Source of the DNA: Litoditis marina
Lineage: Eukaryota; Nematoda; Chromadorea; Rhabditida; Rhabditidae
Direction: 5' to 3'
Assembly: GCA_964036275.1 (NCBI GenBank)
Contig: CAXIWQ010000023.1
Coordinates: 62,001 to 126,000 of the forward strand
DNA length: 64,000 nucleotides
In this document: in pieces, positions 35,001 to 48,930 of the stretch
Layout: each line of letters opens with the position of its first letter
Numbering within the stretch: position 1 is the first letter of the stretch
Notes under the pieces: generated by a model
The model's input: only the letters and a program-made list of their open reading frames with translations
What the model was told of the DNA's origin: nothing
Database searches by the model: none
Position numbers and translations under genes: made by a program

Positions 35001-36940
35001 TTTGTAGCTGGGAGCAACAGATTTGATAGCCGTATGAACTGTTCTCTGTAGCTGCAAGGCAAAGAGTCGATAACCGCGTCAATTCGTATTTTGTGGCTGT
35101 GCGCCACAGAATAGATAGTCGTATTAGGTTTTTGTAGCTGGGAGCAACATACTTGGTAGCCGTATAACCTTTTTCCTGTAGCTGCACGGCAAAGAGTCAA
35201 TAACCGCGTTAATTTGTCTTTTGTGGCTGTGCGCCACAGAATATGAAGTCGTATTAGGTTTTTGTAGCTGGGAGCAACAGACTTGATGGCCGTATGAACT
35301 TTTTTCTGTAGCTGCAAGGCAAAGAAGTAATAACCGCGTTAATTTGTCTTTTGTGGCTGTGCGCCACAGAATATATTGTCGTATCAGGTTTTTGTAGCTG
35401 GGAGCAACAGACTTGATAGCCGTATGAACTTTTCTCTGTAGCTGCAAGCCAACAAGTCGATAACCGCGATATTTCGTGTTTTGTGGCTGTGCGCCACAGA
35501 ATAGATTGTCGTATTAGGTTTTTGTAGCTGGGAGCGACAGATTTGATAGCCGTATGAACTGTTTTCTGTAGCTGCAAGGCAAAGAGTCGATAACCGCGTT
35601 AATTCGTATTTTGTGGCTGTGCGCCACAGAATAGATAGTCGTATTAGGTTTTTGTAGCTGGGAGCAACATATTTGATAGCCGTATAACCTTTTTCCTGTA
35701 GCTGCACGGCAAAGAGTCAATAACCGCGTTAATTTGTCTTTTGGGGCTGTGCGCCACAGAATATAAAGTCGTATTAGGTTTTTGTAGCTGGGAGCAACAG
35801 ACTTGATAGCCGTATGAACTTTTTTCTGTAGCTGCAAGGCAAAGAGGTAATAACCGCGTTAATTTGTCTTTTGTGGCTGTGCGCCACAGGATATAAAGTC
35901 GTATTAGATTTTTGTAGCCATGAGCAACAGACTTGATAGCCGTATGAACTTTTTTTCTGTAGCTGCAAGGCAAAGAGGTAATAACCGCGTTATATCGTAT
36001 TTTGTGGCTGTGTGCCACAGAATAGATAGTTGTATTGGGTTTTTCTAGCTGGGAGCAACATACTTGATAGCCATATAAACTTTTTTCTGTAGCTGCACGG
36101 CAAAGAGTCAATAACCGCGTTAATTTGTCTTTTGTGGCTGTGCGCCACAGAATATAAAGTCGTATTAGGTTTTTGTAGCTGGGAGCAACAGACTTGATAG
36201 CCGTATAAACTTTTTTTTCTGTAGCTGCAAGGCAAAGAGGTAATAACCGCGTTAATTTGTCTTTTGTGGCTGTGCGCCACAGAATATAAAGTCGTATTAG
36301 GTTTTTGTAGCTGGGAGCAACAGATTTGATAGCCGTATGAAATGTTCTCTGTAACTGCAAGGCAAAGAGTCAATAACCGCGTTAATTTGTATTTTGTGGC
36401 TGTGCGCCACAGAATATAAAGTCGTATTATGTTTTTGTAGTTGGAAGCAACAGACTTGATAGCCGTATGATTTTTTTTTGTAGCTGCAAGTCAAAATGTC
36501 AATAACCGCGTTAATTCGTCTTTGTGGCTGTGCGCCACAGAATATATTGTCGTATTAGGTTTTTGTAGCTGGGAGCAACAGATTTGATAGCCGTATGAAA
36601 TGTTCTCTGTAACTGCGAGGCAAAGAGTCAATAACCGCGTTAATTCGTCTTTTGTGGCTGTGCGCCACAGAATATATAGTCGTATTAGGTTTTTGTAGCT
36701 GGGAGCAACAGACTTGATGGCCGTATGAACTTTTCTCTGTAGCTGCAAGCCAACAAGTCGATAACCGCGATAATTTGTATTTTGTGGCTGTGCGCCACAG
36801 AATAGATTGTCGTATTAGGTTTTTGTAGCTGGGAGCAACAGATTTGATAGCCGTATGAACTGTTCTCTGTAGCTGCAAGGCAAAGAGTCGATAACCGCGT
36901 CAATTCGTATTTTGTGGCTGTGCGCCACAGAATAGATAGT
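32001..36940 (+). repeat. 2,733-bp higher-order repeat, two copies
   Basis: 32001-34733 is repeated from 34734 to about 36.9 kb at a constant 2,733 bp (21 monomers plus 3 bp). Shared rare variants include GAGCGACAGATTTG (32800, 35533), GCAAAGAAGTAATAACC, CATACTTGGTAGCC, TTTTGGGGCTG and the eight-T tract before CTGTAGC near 33478 and 36211. AAAATGTC is at 33760 and 36493. Differences are single substitutions, so the duplication looks recent relative to class divergence. Confidence 0.85.
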
Positions 36941-37334
36941 CGTATTAGGTTTTTGTAGCTGGGAGCAACATACTTGGTAGCCGTATAACCTTTTTCCTGT
37001 AGCTGCACGGCAAAGAGTCAATAACCGCGTTAATTTGTCTTTTGTGGCTGTGCGCCACAGAATATAAAGTCGTATTAGGTTTTTGTAGCTGGGAGCAACA
37101 GACTTGATGGCCGTATGAACTTTTTTCTGTAGCTGCAAGGCAAAGAAGTAATAACCGCGTTAATTTGTCTTTTGTGGCTGTGCGCCACAGAATAGATTGT
37201 CGTATCAGGTTTTTGTAGCTGGGAGCAACAGACTTGATAGCCGTATGAACTTTTCTCTGTAGCTGCAAGCCAACAAGTCGATAACCGCGATATTTCGTGT
37301 TTTGTGGCTGTGCGCCACAGAATAGATTGTCGTA

Positions 37335-39936
37335 TTAGGTTTTTGTAGCTGGGAGCAACAGATTTGATAGCCGTATGAACTGTTCTCTGTAGCTGCAATG
37401 CAAAGAGTCGATAACCGCGTTAATTCGTATTTTGTGGCTGTGCGCCACAGAATAGATAGTCGTATCAGGTTTTTGTAGCTGGGAGCAACATACTTGATAG
37501 CCGTATAACCTTTTTCCTGTAGCTGCACGGCAAAGAGTCAATAACCGCGTTAATTTGTGTCTTTTGTGGCTGTGCGCCACAGAATATAAAGTCGTATTAG
37601 GTTTTTGTAGCTGGGAGCAACAGACTTGATAGCCGTATGAACTTTTTTCTGTAGCTGCAAGGCAAAGAGGTAATAACCGCGTTAATTTGTCTTTTGTGGC
37701 TGTGCGCCACAGAATAGATTGTCGTATCAGGTTTTTGTAGCTGGGAGCAACAGACTTGATAGCCGTATGAACTTTTTTCTGTAGCTGCAAGGCAAAGAGG
37801 TAATAACCGCGTTAATTTGTCTTTTGTGGCTGTGCGCCACAGGATATAAAGTCGTATTAGGTTTTTGTAGCCATGAGCAACAGACTTGATAGCCGTATAA
37901 ACTTTTTTCTGTAGCTGCAAGGCAAAGAGTCGATAACCGCGTTATATCGTATTTTGGGGCTGTGTGCCACAGAATAGATAGTTGTATTGGGTTTTTCTAG
38001 CTGGGAGCAACATACTTGATAGCCATATAAACTTTTTTCTGTAGCTGCACGGCAAAGAGTCAATAACCGCGTTAATTTGTCTTTTGTGGCTGTGCGCCAC
38101 AGAATATAAAGTCGTATTAGGTTTTTGTAGCTGGGAGCAACAGACTTGATAGCCGTATAAACTTTTTTTCTGTAGCTGCAAGGCAAAGAGGTAATAACCG
38201 CGTTAATTTGTCTTTTGTGGCTGTGCGCCACAGAATATAAAGTCGTATTAGGTTTTTGTAGCTGGGAGCAACAGATTTGATAGCCGTATGAAATGTTCTC
38301 TGTAACTGCAAGGCAAAGAGTCAATAACCGCGTTAATTTGTATTTTGTGGCTGTGCGCCACAGAATATAAAGTCGTATTATGTTTTTGTAGTTGGAAGCA
38401 ACAGACTTGATAGCCGTATGATTTTTTTTTGTAGCTGCAAGTCAAAATGTCAATAACCGCGTTAATTCGTCTTTGTGGCTGTGCGCCACAGAATAGATTG
38501 TCGTATCAGGTTTTTGTAGCTGGGAGCAACAGACTTGATAGCCGTATGAACTTTTTTCTGTAGCTGCAAGGCAAAGAGGTAATAACCGCGTTAATTTGTC
38601 TTTTGTGGCTGTGCGCCACAGGATATAAAGTCGTATTAGGTTTTTGTAGCCATGAGCAACAGACTTGATAGCCGTATAAACTTTTTTCTGTAGCTGCAAG
38701 GCAAAGAGTCGATAACCGCGTTATATCGTATTTTGTGGCTGTGCGCCACAGAATAGATAGTCGTATCAGGTTTTTGTAGCTGGGAGCAACATACTTGATA
38801 GCCGTATAACCTTTTTCCTGTAGCTGCACGGCAAAGAGTCAATAACCGCGTTAATTTGTGTCTTTTGTGGCTGTGCGCCACAGAATATAAAGTCGTATTA
38901 GGTTTTTGTAGCTGGGAGCAACAGACTTGATAGCCGTATGAACTTTTTTCTGTAGCTGCAAGGCAAAGAGGTAATAACCGCGTTAATTTGTCTTTTGTGG
39001 CTGTGCGCCACAGAATAGATTGTCGTATCAGGTTTTTGTAGCTGGGAGCAACAGACTTGATAGCCGTATGAACTTTTTTCTGTAGCTGCAAGGCAAAGAG
39101 GTAATAACCGCGTTAATTTGTCTTTTGTGGCTGTGCGCCACAGGATATAAAGTCGTATTAGGTTTTTGTAGCCATGAGCAACAGACTTGATAGCCGTATA
39201 AACTTTTTTCTGTAGCTGCAAGGCAAAGAGTCGATAACCGCGTTATATCGTATTTTGGGGCTGTGTGCCACAGAATAGATAGTTGTATTGGGTTTTTCTA
39301 GCTGGGAGCAACATACTTGATAGCCATATAAACTTTTTTCTGTAGCTGCACGGCAAAGAGTCAATAACCGCGTTAATTTGTCTTTTGTGGCTGTGCGCCA
39401 CAGAATATAAAGTCGTATTAGGTTTTTGTAGCTGGGAGCAACAGACTTGATAGCCGTATAAACTTTTTTTCTGTAGCTGCAAGGCAAAGAGGTAATAACC
39501 GCGTTAATTTGTCTTTTGTGGCTGTGCGCCACAGAATATAAAGTCGTATTAGGTTTTTGTAGCTGGGAGCAACAGATTTGATGGCCGTATGAAATGTTCT
39601 CTGTAACTGCAAGGCAAAGAGTCAATAACCGCGTTAATTTGTATTTTGTGGCTGTGCGCCACAGAATATAAAGTCGTATTATGTTTTTGTAGTTGGAAGC
39701 AACAGACTTGATAGCCGTATGATTTTTTTTTGTAGCTGCAAGTCAAAATGTCAATAACCGCGTTAATTCGTCTTTGTGGCTGTGCGCCACAGAATAGATT
39801 GTCGTATCAGGTTTTTGTAGCTGGGAGCAACAGACTTGATAGCCGTATGAACTTTTTTCTGTAGCTGCAAGGCAAAGAGGTAATAACCGCGTTAATTTGT
39901 CTTTTGTGGCTGTGCGCCACAGGATATAAAGTCGTA
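37335..39936 (+). repeat. 1,301-bp tandem pair (ten monomers)
   Basis: The rare GTTAATTTGTGTCTTTTG (an extra GT) at about 37553 and 38854 and CGTATTTTGGGGCTGTGTGCC at about 37949 and 39250 keep an offset of 1,301 bp, as do AAAATGTC at 38444 and 39745. The GTGTCTTTTG form also occurs near 34.69 kb, so the unit derives from the end of the 2,733-bp repeat. Confidence 0.83.
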
Positions 39937-39959
39937 TTAGGTTTTTGTAGCCATGAGCA

Positions 39960-42900
39960 ACAGACTTGATAGCCGTATAAACTTTTTCTGTAGCTGCACG
40001 GCAAAGAGTCGATAACCGCGTTATATCGTATTTTGTGGCTGTGTGCCACAGAATAGATAGTTGTATTGGGTTTTTCTAGCTGGGAACAAACATACTTGAT
40101 AGCCATATAAACTTTTTTCTGTAGCTGCACGGCAAATAGTCAATAACCGCGTTAATTTGTCGTTTGTGGCTGTGCGCCACAGAATATAAAGTCGTATTAG
40201 GTTTTTGTAGCTGGGAGCAACAGACTTGATAGCCGTATGAACTTTTTTCTGTAGCTGCAAGGCAAAGAGTCGATAACCGCGTTATATCGTATTTTGTGGC
40301 TGTGTGCCACAGAATAGATAGTTGTATTGGGTTTTTCTAGCTGGGAGCAACATACTTGATAGCCATATAAACTTTTTTTCTGTAGCTGCACGGCAAAGAG
40401 TCAATAACCGCGTTAATTTGTCTTTTGTGGCTGTGCGCCACAGAATAGATTGTCGTATCAGGTTTTTGTAGCTGGGAGCAACAGACTTGATAGCCGTATG
40501 AACTTTTTTCTGTAGCTGCAAGGCAAAGAGGTAATAACCGCGTTAATTTGTCTTTTGTGGCTGTGCGCCACAGGATATAAAGTCGTATTAGGTTTGTGTA
40601 GCCATGAGCAACAGACTTGATAGCCGTATAAACTTTTTTCTGTAGCTGCAAGGCAAAGAGTCGATAACCGCGTTATATCGTATTTTGTGGCTGTGTGCCA
40701 CAGAATAGATACTTGTATTGGGTTTTTCTAGCTGGGAGCAACATACTTGATAGCCATATAAACTTTTTTCTGTAGCTGCACGGCAAAGAGTCAATAACCG
40801 CGTTAATTTGTCTTTTGTGGCTGTGCGCCACAGAATATAAAGTCGTATTAGGTTTTTGTAGCTGGGAGCAACAGACTTGATAGCCGTATAAACTTTTTTC
40901 TGTAGCTGCAAGGCAAAGAGGTAATAACCGCGTTAATTTGTCTTTTGTGGCTGTGCGCCACAGAATATAAAGTCGTATTAGGTTTTTGTAGTTGGAAGCA
41001 ACAGACTTGATAGCCGTATGATTTTTTTTTGTAGCTGCAAGTCAAAATGTCAATAACCGCGTTAATTCGTCTTTGCGGCTGTGCGCCACAGAATAGATTG
41101 TCGTATCAGGTTTTTGTAGCTGGGAGCAACAGACTTGATAGCCGTATGAACTTTTTTCTGTAGCTGCAAGGCAAAGAGGTAATAACCGCGTTAATTTGTC
41201 TTTTGTGGCTGTGCGCCACAGGATATAAAGTCGTATTAGGTTTTTGTAGCCATGAGCAACAGACTTGATAGCCGTATAAACTTTTTTCTGTAGCTGCAAG
41301 GCAAAGAGTCGATAACCGCGTCAATTCGTATTTTGTGGCTGTGGGCCACAGAATAGATAGTCGTATCAGGTTTTTGTAGCTGGGAGCAACATACTTGGTA
41401 GCCGTATAACCTTTTTCCTGTAGCTGCACGGCAAAGAGTCAACAACCGCGTTAATTTGTCTTTTGTGGCTGTGCGCCACAGAATATAAAGTCGTATTAGG
41501 TTTTTGTAGCTGGGAGCAACAGACTTGATGGCCGTATGAACTTTTTTCTGTAGCTGCAAGGCAAAGAAGTAATAACCGCGTTAATTTGTCTTTTGTGGCT
41601 GTGCGCCACAGAATATAAAGTCGTATTAGGTTTTTGTAGTTAGAAGCAACAGACTTGATAGACGTATGATTTTTTTTTTGTAGCTGCAAGTCAAAATGTC
41701 AATAACCGCGTTAATTCGTCTTTGCGGCTGTGCGCCACAGAATAGATTGTCGTATCAGGTTTTTGTAGCTGGGAGCAACAGACTTGATAGCCGTATGAAC
41801 TTTTTTCTGTAGCTGCAAGGCAAAGAGGTAATAACCGCGTTAATTTGTCTTTTGTGGCTGTGCGCCACAGGATATAAAGTCGTATTAGGTTTTTGTAGCC
41901 ATGAGCAACAGACTTGATAGCCGTATAAACTTTTTTCTGTAGCTGCAAGGCAAAGAGTCGATAACCGCGTCAATTCGTATTTTGTGGCTGTGGGCCACAG
42001 AATAGATAGTCGTATCAGGTTTTTGTAGCTGGGAGCAACATACTTGGTAGCCGTATAACCTTTTTCCTGTAGCTGCACGGCAAAGAGTCAACAACCGCGT
42101 TAATTTGTCTTTTGTGGCTGTGCGCCACAGAATATAAAGTCGTATTAGGTTTTTGTAGCTGGGAGCAACAGACTTGATGGCCGTATGAACTTTTTTCTGT
42201 AGCTGCAAGGCAAAGAAGTAATAACCGCGTTAATTTGTCTTTTGTGGCTGTGCGCCACAGAATATAAAGTCGTATTAGGTTTTTGTAGTTGGAAGCAACA
42301 TACTTGATAGCCGTATGATTTTTTTTTGTAGCTGCAAGTCAAAATGTCAATAACCGCGTTAATTCGTCTTTGCGGCTGTGCGCCACAGAATAGATTGTCG
42401 TATCAGGTTTTTGTAGCTGGGAGCAACAGACTTGATAGCCGTATGAACTTTTTTCTGTAGCTGCAAGGCAAAGAGGTAATAACCGCGTTAATTTGTCTTT
42501 TGTGGCTGTGCGCCACAGGATATAAAGTCGTATTAGGTTTTTGTAGCCATGAGCAACAGACTTGATAGCCGTATAAACTTTTTTCTGTAGCTGCAAGGCA
42601 AAGAGTCGATAACCGCGTTATATCGTATTTTGTGGCTGTGTGCCACAGAATAGATAGTTGTATTGGGTTTTTCTAGCTGGGAACAACATACTTGATAGCC
42701 ATATAAACTTTTTTCTGTAGCTGCACGGCAAAGAGTCAATAACCGCGTTAATTTGTCTTTTGTGGCTGTGCGCCACAGAATATAAAGTCGTATTAGGTTT
42801 TTGTAGCTGGGAGCAACAGACTTGATAGCCGTATAAACTTTTTTTCTGTAGCTGCAAGGCAAAGAGGTAATAACCGCGTTAATTTGTCTTTTGTGGCTGT

Positions 42901-45900
42901 GCGCCACAGAATATAAAGTCGTATTAGGTTTTTGTAGCTGGGAGCAACAGATTTGATAGCCGTATGAAATGTTCTCTGTAACTGCAAGGCAAAGAGTCAA
43001 TAACCGCGTTAATTTGTATTTTGTGGCTGTGCGCCACAGAATATAAAGTCGTATTATGTTTTTGTAGTTGGAAGCAACAGACTTGATAGCCGTATGATTT
43101 TTTTTTGTAGCTGCAAGTCAAAATGTCAATAACCGCGTTAATTCGTCTTTGTGGCTGTGCGCCACAGAATAGATTGTCGTATTAGGTTTTTGTAGCTGGG
43201 AGCAACATATTTGATAGCCGTATGAAATGTTCTCTGTAACTGCGAGGCAAAGAGTCAATAACCGCGTTAATTCGTCTTTTGTGGCTGTGCGCCACAGAAT
43301 ATATAGTCGTATTAGGTTTTTGTAGCTGGGAGCAACAGACTTGATAGCCGTATGAACTTTTCTCGGTAGCTGCAAGCCAACAAGTCGATAACCGCGATAA
43401 TTTGTATTTTGTGGCTGTGCGCCACAGAATAGATGGTCGTATTAGGTTTTTGTAGCTGGGAGCAACAGATTTGATAGCCGTATGAACTTTTTTCTGTAGC
43501 TGCAAGGCAAAGAGATAATAACCGCGTTAATTTGTCTTTTGTGGCTGTGCGCCACAGAATAGATTGTCGTATCAGGTTTTTGTAGCTGGGAGCAACAGAC
43601 TTGATAGCCGTATAAACTTTTCTCTGTAGCTGCAAGCCAACAAGTCGATAACCGCGATATTTCGTGTTTTGTGGCTGTGCGCCACAGAATAGATTGTCGT
43701 ATTATGTTTCTGTAGTTGGAAGCAACAGACTTGATAGCCGTATGATTTTTTTTGTAGCTGCAAGTCAAAATGTCAATAACCGCGTTAATTCGTCTTTGTG
43801 GCTGTGCGCCACAGAATAGATTGTCGTATCAGGTTTTTGTAGCTGGGAGCAACAGACTTGATAGCCGTATGAACTTTTCTCTGTAGCTGCAAGCCAACAA
43901 GTCGATAACCGCGATAATTTGTATTTTGTGGCTGTGCGCCACAGAATAGATTGTCGTATTAGGTTTTTCTAGCTGGGAGCAACATACTTGATAGCCATAT
44001 AAACTTTTTTCTGTAGCTGCACGGCAAAGAGTCAATAACCGCGTTAATTTGTCTTTTGTGGCTGTGCGCCACAGAATATAAAGTCGTATTAGGTTTTTGT
44101 AGCTGGGAGCAACAGACTTGATAGCCGTATAAACTTTTTTTCTGTAGCTGCAAGGCAAAGAGGTAATAACCGCGTTAATTTGTCTTTTGTGGCTGTGCGC
44201 CACAGAATATAAAGTCGTATTAGGTTTTTGTAGCTGGGAGCAACAGATTTGATATCCGTATGAAATGTTCTCTGTAACTGCAAGGCAAAGAGTCAATAAC
44301 CGCGTTCATTTGTATTTTGTGGCTGTGCGCCACAGAATATAAAGTCGTATTATGTTTTTGTAGTTGGAAGCAACAGACTTGATAGCCGTATGATTTTTTT
44401 TTTGTAGCTGCAAGTCAAAATGTCAATAACCGCGTTAATTCGTCTTTGTGGCTGTGCGCCACAGAATATATTGTCGTATTAGGTTTTTGTAGCTGGGAGC
44501 AACAGATTTGATAGCCGTATGAAATGTTCTCTGTAGCTGCACGGCAAAGAGTCAACAACCGCGTTAATTTGTCTTTTGTGGCTGTGCGCCACAGAATATA
44601 AAGTCGTATTGAGTTTTTGTAGCTGGGAGCAACAGACTTGATGGCCGTATGAACTTTTTTCTGTAGCTGCAAGGCAAAGAAGTAATAACCGCGTTAATTT
44701 GTCTTTTGTGGCTGTGCGCCACAGAATAGATTGTCGTATCAGGTTTTTGTAGCTGGGAGCAACAGACTTGATAGCCGTATGAACTTTTTTTCTGTAGCTG
44801 CAAGGCAAAGAGGTAATAACCGCGTTAATTTGTCTTTTGTGGCTGTGCGCCACAGAATATAAAGTCGTATTAGGTTTTTGTAGCTGGGAGCAACAGATTT
44901 GATAGCCGTATGAAATGTTCTCTGTAGCTGCACGGCAAAGAGTCAACAACCGCGTTAATTTGTCTTTTGTGGCTGTGCGCCACAGAATATAAAGTCGTAT
45001 TAGGTTTTTGTAGCTGGGAGCAACAGACTTGATGGCCGTATAAACTTTTTTCTGTAGCTGCACGGCAAAGAGTCAATAACCGCGTTAATTTGTCTTTTGT
45101 GGCTGTGCGCCACAGAATATAAAGTCGTATTAGGTTTTTGTAGCTGGGAGCAACAGACTTGATAGCCGTATAAACTTTTTTTCTGTAGCTGCAAGGCAAA
45201 GAGGTAATAACCGCGTTAATTTGTCTTTTGTGGCTGTGCGCCACAGAATATAAAGTCGTATTAGGTTTTTGTAGCTGGAGCAACAGATTTGATAGCCGTA
45301 TGAAATGTTCTCTGTAACTGCAAGGCAAAGATTCAATAACCGCGTTCATTTGTATTTTGTGGCTGTGCGCCACAGAATATAAAGTCGTATTATGTTTTTG
45401 TAGTTGGAAGCAACAGACTTGATAGCCGTATGATTTTTTTTTGTAGCTGCAAGTCAAAATGTCAATAACCGCGTTAATTCGTCTTTGTGGCTGTGCGCCA
45501 CAGAATATATTGTCGTATTAGGTTTTTGTAGCTGGGAGCAACAGATTTGATAGCCGTATGAAATGTTCTCTGTAGCTGCACGGCAAAGAGTCAACAACCG
45601 CGTTAATTTGTCTTTTGTGGCTGTGCGCCACAGAATATAAAGTCGTATTAGGTTTTTGTAGCTGGGAGCAACAGACTTGATGGCCGTATGAACTTTTTTC
45701 TGTAGCTGCAAGGCAAAGAAGTAATAACCGCGTTAATTTGTCTTTTGTGGCTGTGCGCCACAGAATAGATTGTCGTATCAGGTTTTTGTAGCTGGGAGCA
45801 ACAGACTTGATAGCCGTATGAACTTTTCTCTGTAGCTGCAAGCCAACAAGTCGATAACCGCGTTAATTCGTCTTTTGTGGCTGTGCGCCACAGAATATAT

Positions 45901-48050
45901 AGTCGTATTAGGTTTTTGTAGCTGGGAGCAACAGACTTGATAGCCGTATGAACTTTTCTCGGTAGCTGCAAGCCAACAAGTCGATAACCGCGATAATTTG
46001 TATTTTGTGGCTGTGCGCCACAGAATAGATGGTCGTATTAGGTTTTTGTAGCTGGGAGCAACAGATTTGATAGCCGTATGAACTTTTTTCTGTAGCTGCA
46101 AGGCAAAGAGGTAATAACCGCGTTAATTTGTCTTTTGTGGCTGTGCGCCACAGAATAGATTGTCGTATCAGGTTTTTGTAGCTGGGAGCAACAGACTTGA
46201 TAGCCGTATAAACTTTTCTCTGTAGCTGCAAGCCAACAAGTCGATAACCGCGATATTTCGTGTTTTGTGGCTGTGCGCCACAGAATAGATTGTCGTATTA
46301 TGTTTCTGTAGTTGGAAGCAACAGACTTGATAGCCGTATGATTTTTTTTGTAGCTGCAAGTCAAAATGTCAATAACCGCGTTAATTCGTCTTTGTGGCTG
46401 TGCGCCACAGAATAGATTGTCGTAGCAGGTTTTTGTAGCTGGGAGCAACAGACTTGATAGCCGTATGAACTTTTCTCTGTAGCTGCAAGCCAACAAGTCG
46501 ATAACCGCGATAATTTGTATTTTGTGGCTGTGCGCCACAGAATAGCGTGTCGTATTAGGTTTTTCTAGCTGGGAGCAACATACTTGATAGCCATATAAAC
46601 TTTTTTCTGTAGCTGCACGGCAAAGAGTCAACAACCGCGTTAATTTGTCTTTTGTGGCTGTGCGCCACAGAATATAAAGTCGTATTAGGTTTTTGTAGCT
46701 GGGAGCAACAGACTTGATGGCCGTATAAACTTTTTTTCTGTAGCTGCAAGGCAAAGAGGTAATAACCGCGTTAATTTGTCTTTTGTGGCTGTGCGCCACA
46801 GAATATAAAGTCGTATTAGGTTTTTGTAGCTGGGAGCAACAGATTTGATAGCCGTATGAAATGTTCTCTGTAACTGCAAGGCAAAGAGTCAATAACCGCG
46901 TTCATTTGTATTTTGTGGCTGTGCGCCACAGAATATAAAGTCGTATTATGTTTTTGTAGTTGGAAGCAACAGACTTGATAGCCGTATGATTTTTTTTTTG
47001 TAGCTGCAAGTCAAAATGTCAATAACCGCGTTAATTCGTCTTTGTGGCTGTGCGCCACAGAATATATTGTCGTATTAGGTTTTTGTAGCTGGGAGCAACA
47101 GATTTGATAGCCGTATGAAATGTTCTCTGTAACTGCGAGGCAAAGAGTCAATAACCGCGTTAATTCGTCTTTTGTGGCTGTGCGCCACAGAATATATAGT
47201 CGTATTAGGTTTTTGTAGCTGGGAGCAACAGACTTGATAGCCGTATGAACTTTTCTCTGTAGCTGCAAGCCAACAAGTCGATAACCGCGATAATTTGTAT
47301 TTTGTGGCTGTGCGCCACAGAATAGATTGTCGTATTAGGTTTTTGTAGCTGGGAGCAACAGATTTGATAGCCGTATGAACTGTTCTCTGTAGCTGCAAGG
47401 CAAAGAGTCGATAACCGCGTCAATTCGTATTTTGTGGCTGTGGGCCACAGAATAGATAGTCGTATCAGGTTTTTGTAGCTGGGAGCAACATACTTGGTAG
47501 CCGTATAACCTTTTTCCTGTAGCTGCACGGCAAAGAGTCAACAACCGCGTTAATTTGTCTTTTGTGGCTGTGCGCCACAGAATATAAAGTCGTATTAGGT
47601 TTTTGTAGCTGGGAGCAACAGACTTGATGGCCGTATGAACTTTTTTCTGTAGCTGCAAGGCAAAGAAGTAATAACCGCGTTAATTTGTCTTTTGTGGCTG
47701 TGCGCCACAGAATAGATTGTCGTATCAGGTTTTTGTAGCTGGGAGCAACAGACTTGATAGCCGTATGAACTTTTCTCTGTAGCTGCAAGCCAACAAGTCG
47801 ATAACCGCGATATTTCGTGTTTTGTGGCTGTGCGCCACAGAATAGATTGTCGTATTAGGTTTTTGTAGCTGGGAGCAACAGATTTGATAGCCGTATGAAC
47901 TGTTCTCTGTAGCTGCAAGGCAAAGAGTCGATAACCGCGTTAATTCGTATTTTGTGGCTGTGCGCCACAGAATAGATAGTCGTATCAGGTTTTTGTAGCT
48001 GGGAGCAACATACTTGATAGCCGCATAACCTTTTTCCTGTAGCTGCACGG
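39960..48050 (+). repeat. Expanded version of the block also at 56.85-61.05 kb
   Basis: Starting near 40.0 kb the order matches about 56.9 kb (offset 16,892 bp) up to about 41.3 kb. The segment from 42.34 to about 44.4 kb matches 57.93-60.0 kb (offset 15,595 bp). The segment from 47.01 to 48.05 kb matches 60.01-61.05 kb (offset 12,998 bp). The two offset steps, 1,297 and about 2,596 bp, equal the extra 649/648-bp units and the extra 2,596-bp unit in this copy. Small local oddities include GGGAACAAACATAC (one extra A, near 40083), AACTTTTTCTG (short T-tract, near 39980) and GTAGCTGGAGCAAC (one G missing, near 45272). Confidence 0.8.
41042..42596 (+). repeat. 649/648-bp unit in tandem (two full plus one partial copy)
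   Basis: AAAATGTC at 41044, 41693 and 42341 marks units of 649 and 648 bp (five monomers). Each opens with CGTCTTTGCGGCTG and the first two contain the altered hairpin loop GGCTGTGGGCCACAG and CATACTTGGTAGCC. The third continues into a different class (TTATATCG). The related block at 57.9 kb has a single unit. One copy has the private changes TTAGAAGCAAC and GACGTATG near 41640-41670. Confidence 0.87.
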
Positions 48051-48374
48051 CAAAGAGTCAATAACCGCGTTAATTTGTCTTTTGTGGCTGTGCGCCACAG
48101 AATATAAAGTCGTATTAGGTTTTTGTAGCTGGGAGCAACAGACTTGATAGCCGTATGAACTTTTTTCTGTAGCTGCAAGGCAAAGAGGTAATAACCGCGT
48201 TAATTTGTCTTTTGTGGCTGTGCGCCACAGAATAGATTGTCGTATCAGGTTTTTGTAGCTGGGAGCAACAGACTTGATAGCCGTATGAACTTTTTTCTGT
48301 AGCTGCAAGGCAAAGAGGTAATAACCGCGTTAATTTGTCTTTTGTGGCTGTGCGCCACAGGATATAAAGTCGTA
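43118..48374 (+). repeat. 2,596-bp tandem repeat with a nested 1,039-bp step
   Basis: 43.18-44.4 kb recurs at 45.78-47.0 kb at an offset of 2,596 bp (20 monomers less 4 bp): TTCTCGGTAGC near 43362 and 45958, AATAGATGGTCG, and AAAATGTC at 43767/46363 and 44417/47013. Between them AAAATGTC at 44417 and 45456 marks a 1,039-bp step whose units share GAAATGTTCTCTGTAGCTGC. Private changes in the second copy include GTCGTAGCAGG (46422) and GAATAGCGTGTCG (46541). Confidence 0.8.
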
Positions 48375-48930
48375 TTAGGTTTTTGTAGCCATGAGCAACA
48401 GACTTGATAGCCGTATAAACTTTTTTCTGTAGCTGCAAGGCAAAGAGTCGATAACCGCGTTATATCGTATTTTGTGGCTGTGTGCCACAGAATAGATAGT
48501 TGTATTGGGTTTTTCTAGCTGGGAGCAACATACTTGATAGCCATATAAACTTTTTTCTGTAGCTGCACGGCAAAGAGTCAATAACCGCGTTTATTTGTCT
48601 TTTGTGGCTGTGCGCCACAGAATATAAAGTCGTATTAGGTTTTTGTAGCTGGGAGCAACAGACTTGATAGCCGTATAAACTTTTTTTCTGTAGCTGCAAG
48701 GCAAAGAGGTAATAACCGCGTTAATTTGTCTTTTGTGGCTGTGCGCCACAGAATATAAAGTCGTATTAGGTTTTTGTAGCTGGGAGCAACAGATTTGATA
48801 GCCGTATGAAATGTTCTCTGTAACTGCAAGGCAAAGAGTCAATAACCGCGTTAATTTGTATTTTGTGGCTGTGCGCCACAGAATATAAAGTCGTATTATG
48901 TTTTTGTAGTTGGAAGCAACAGACTTGATA

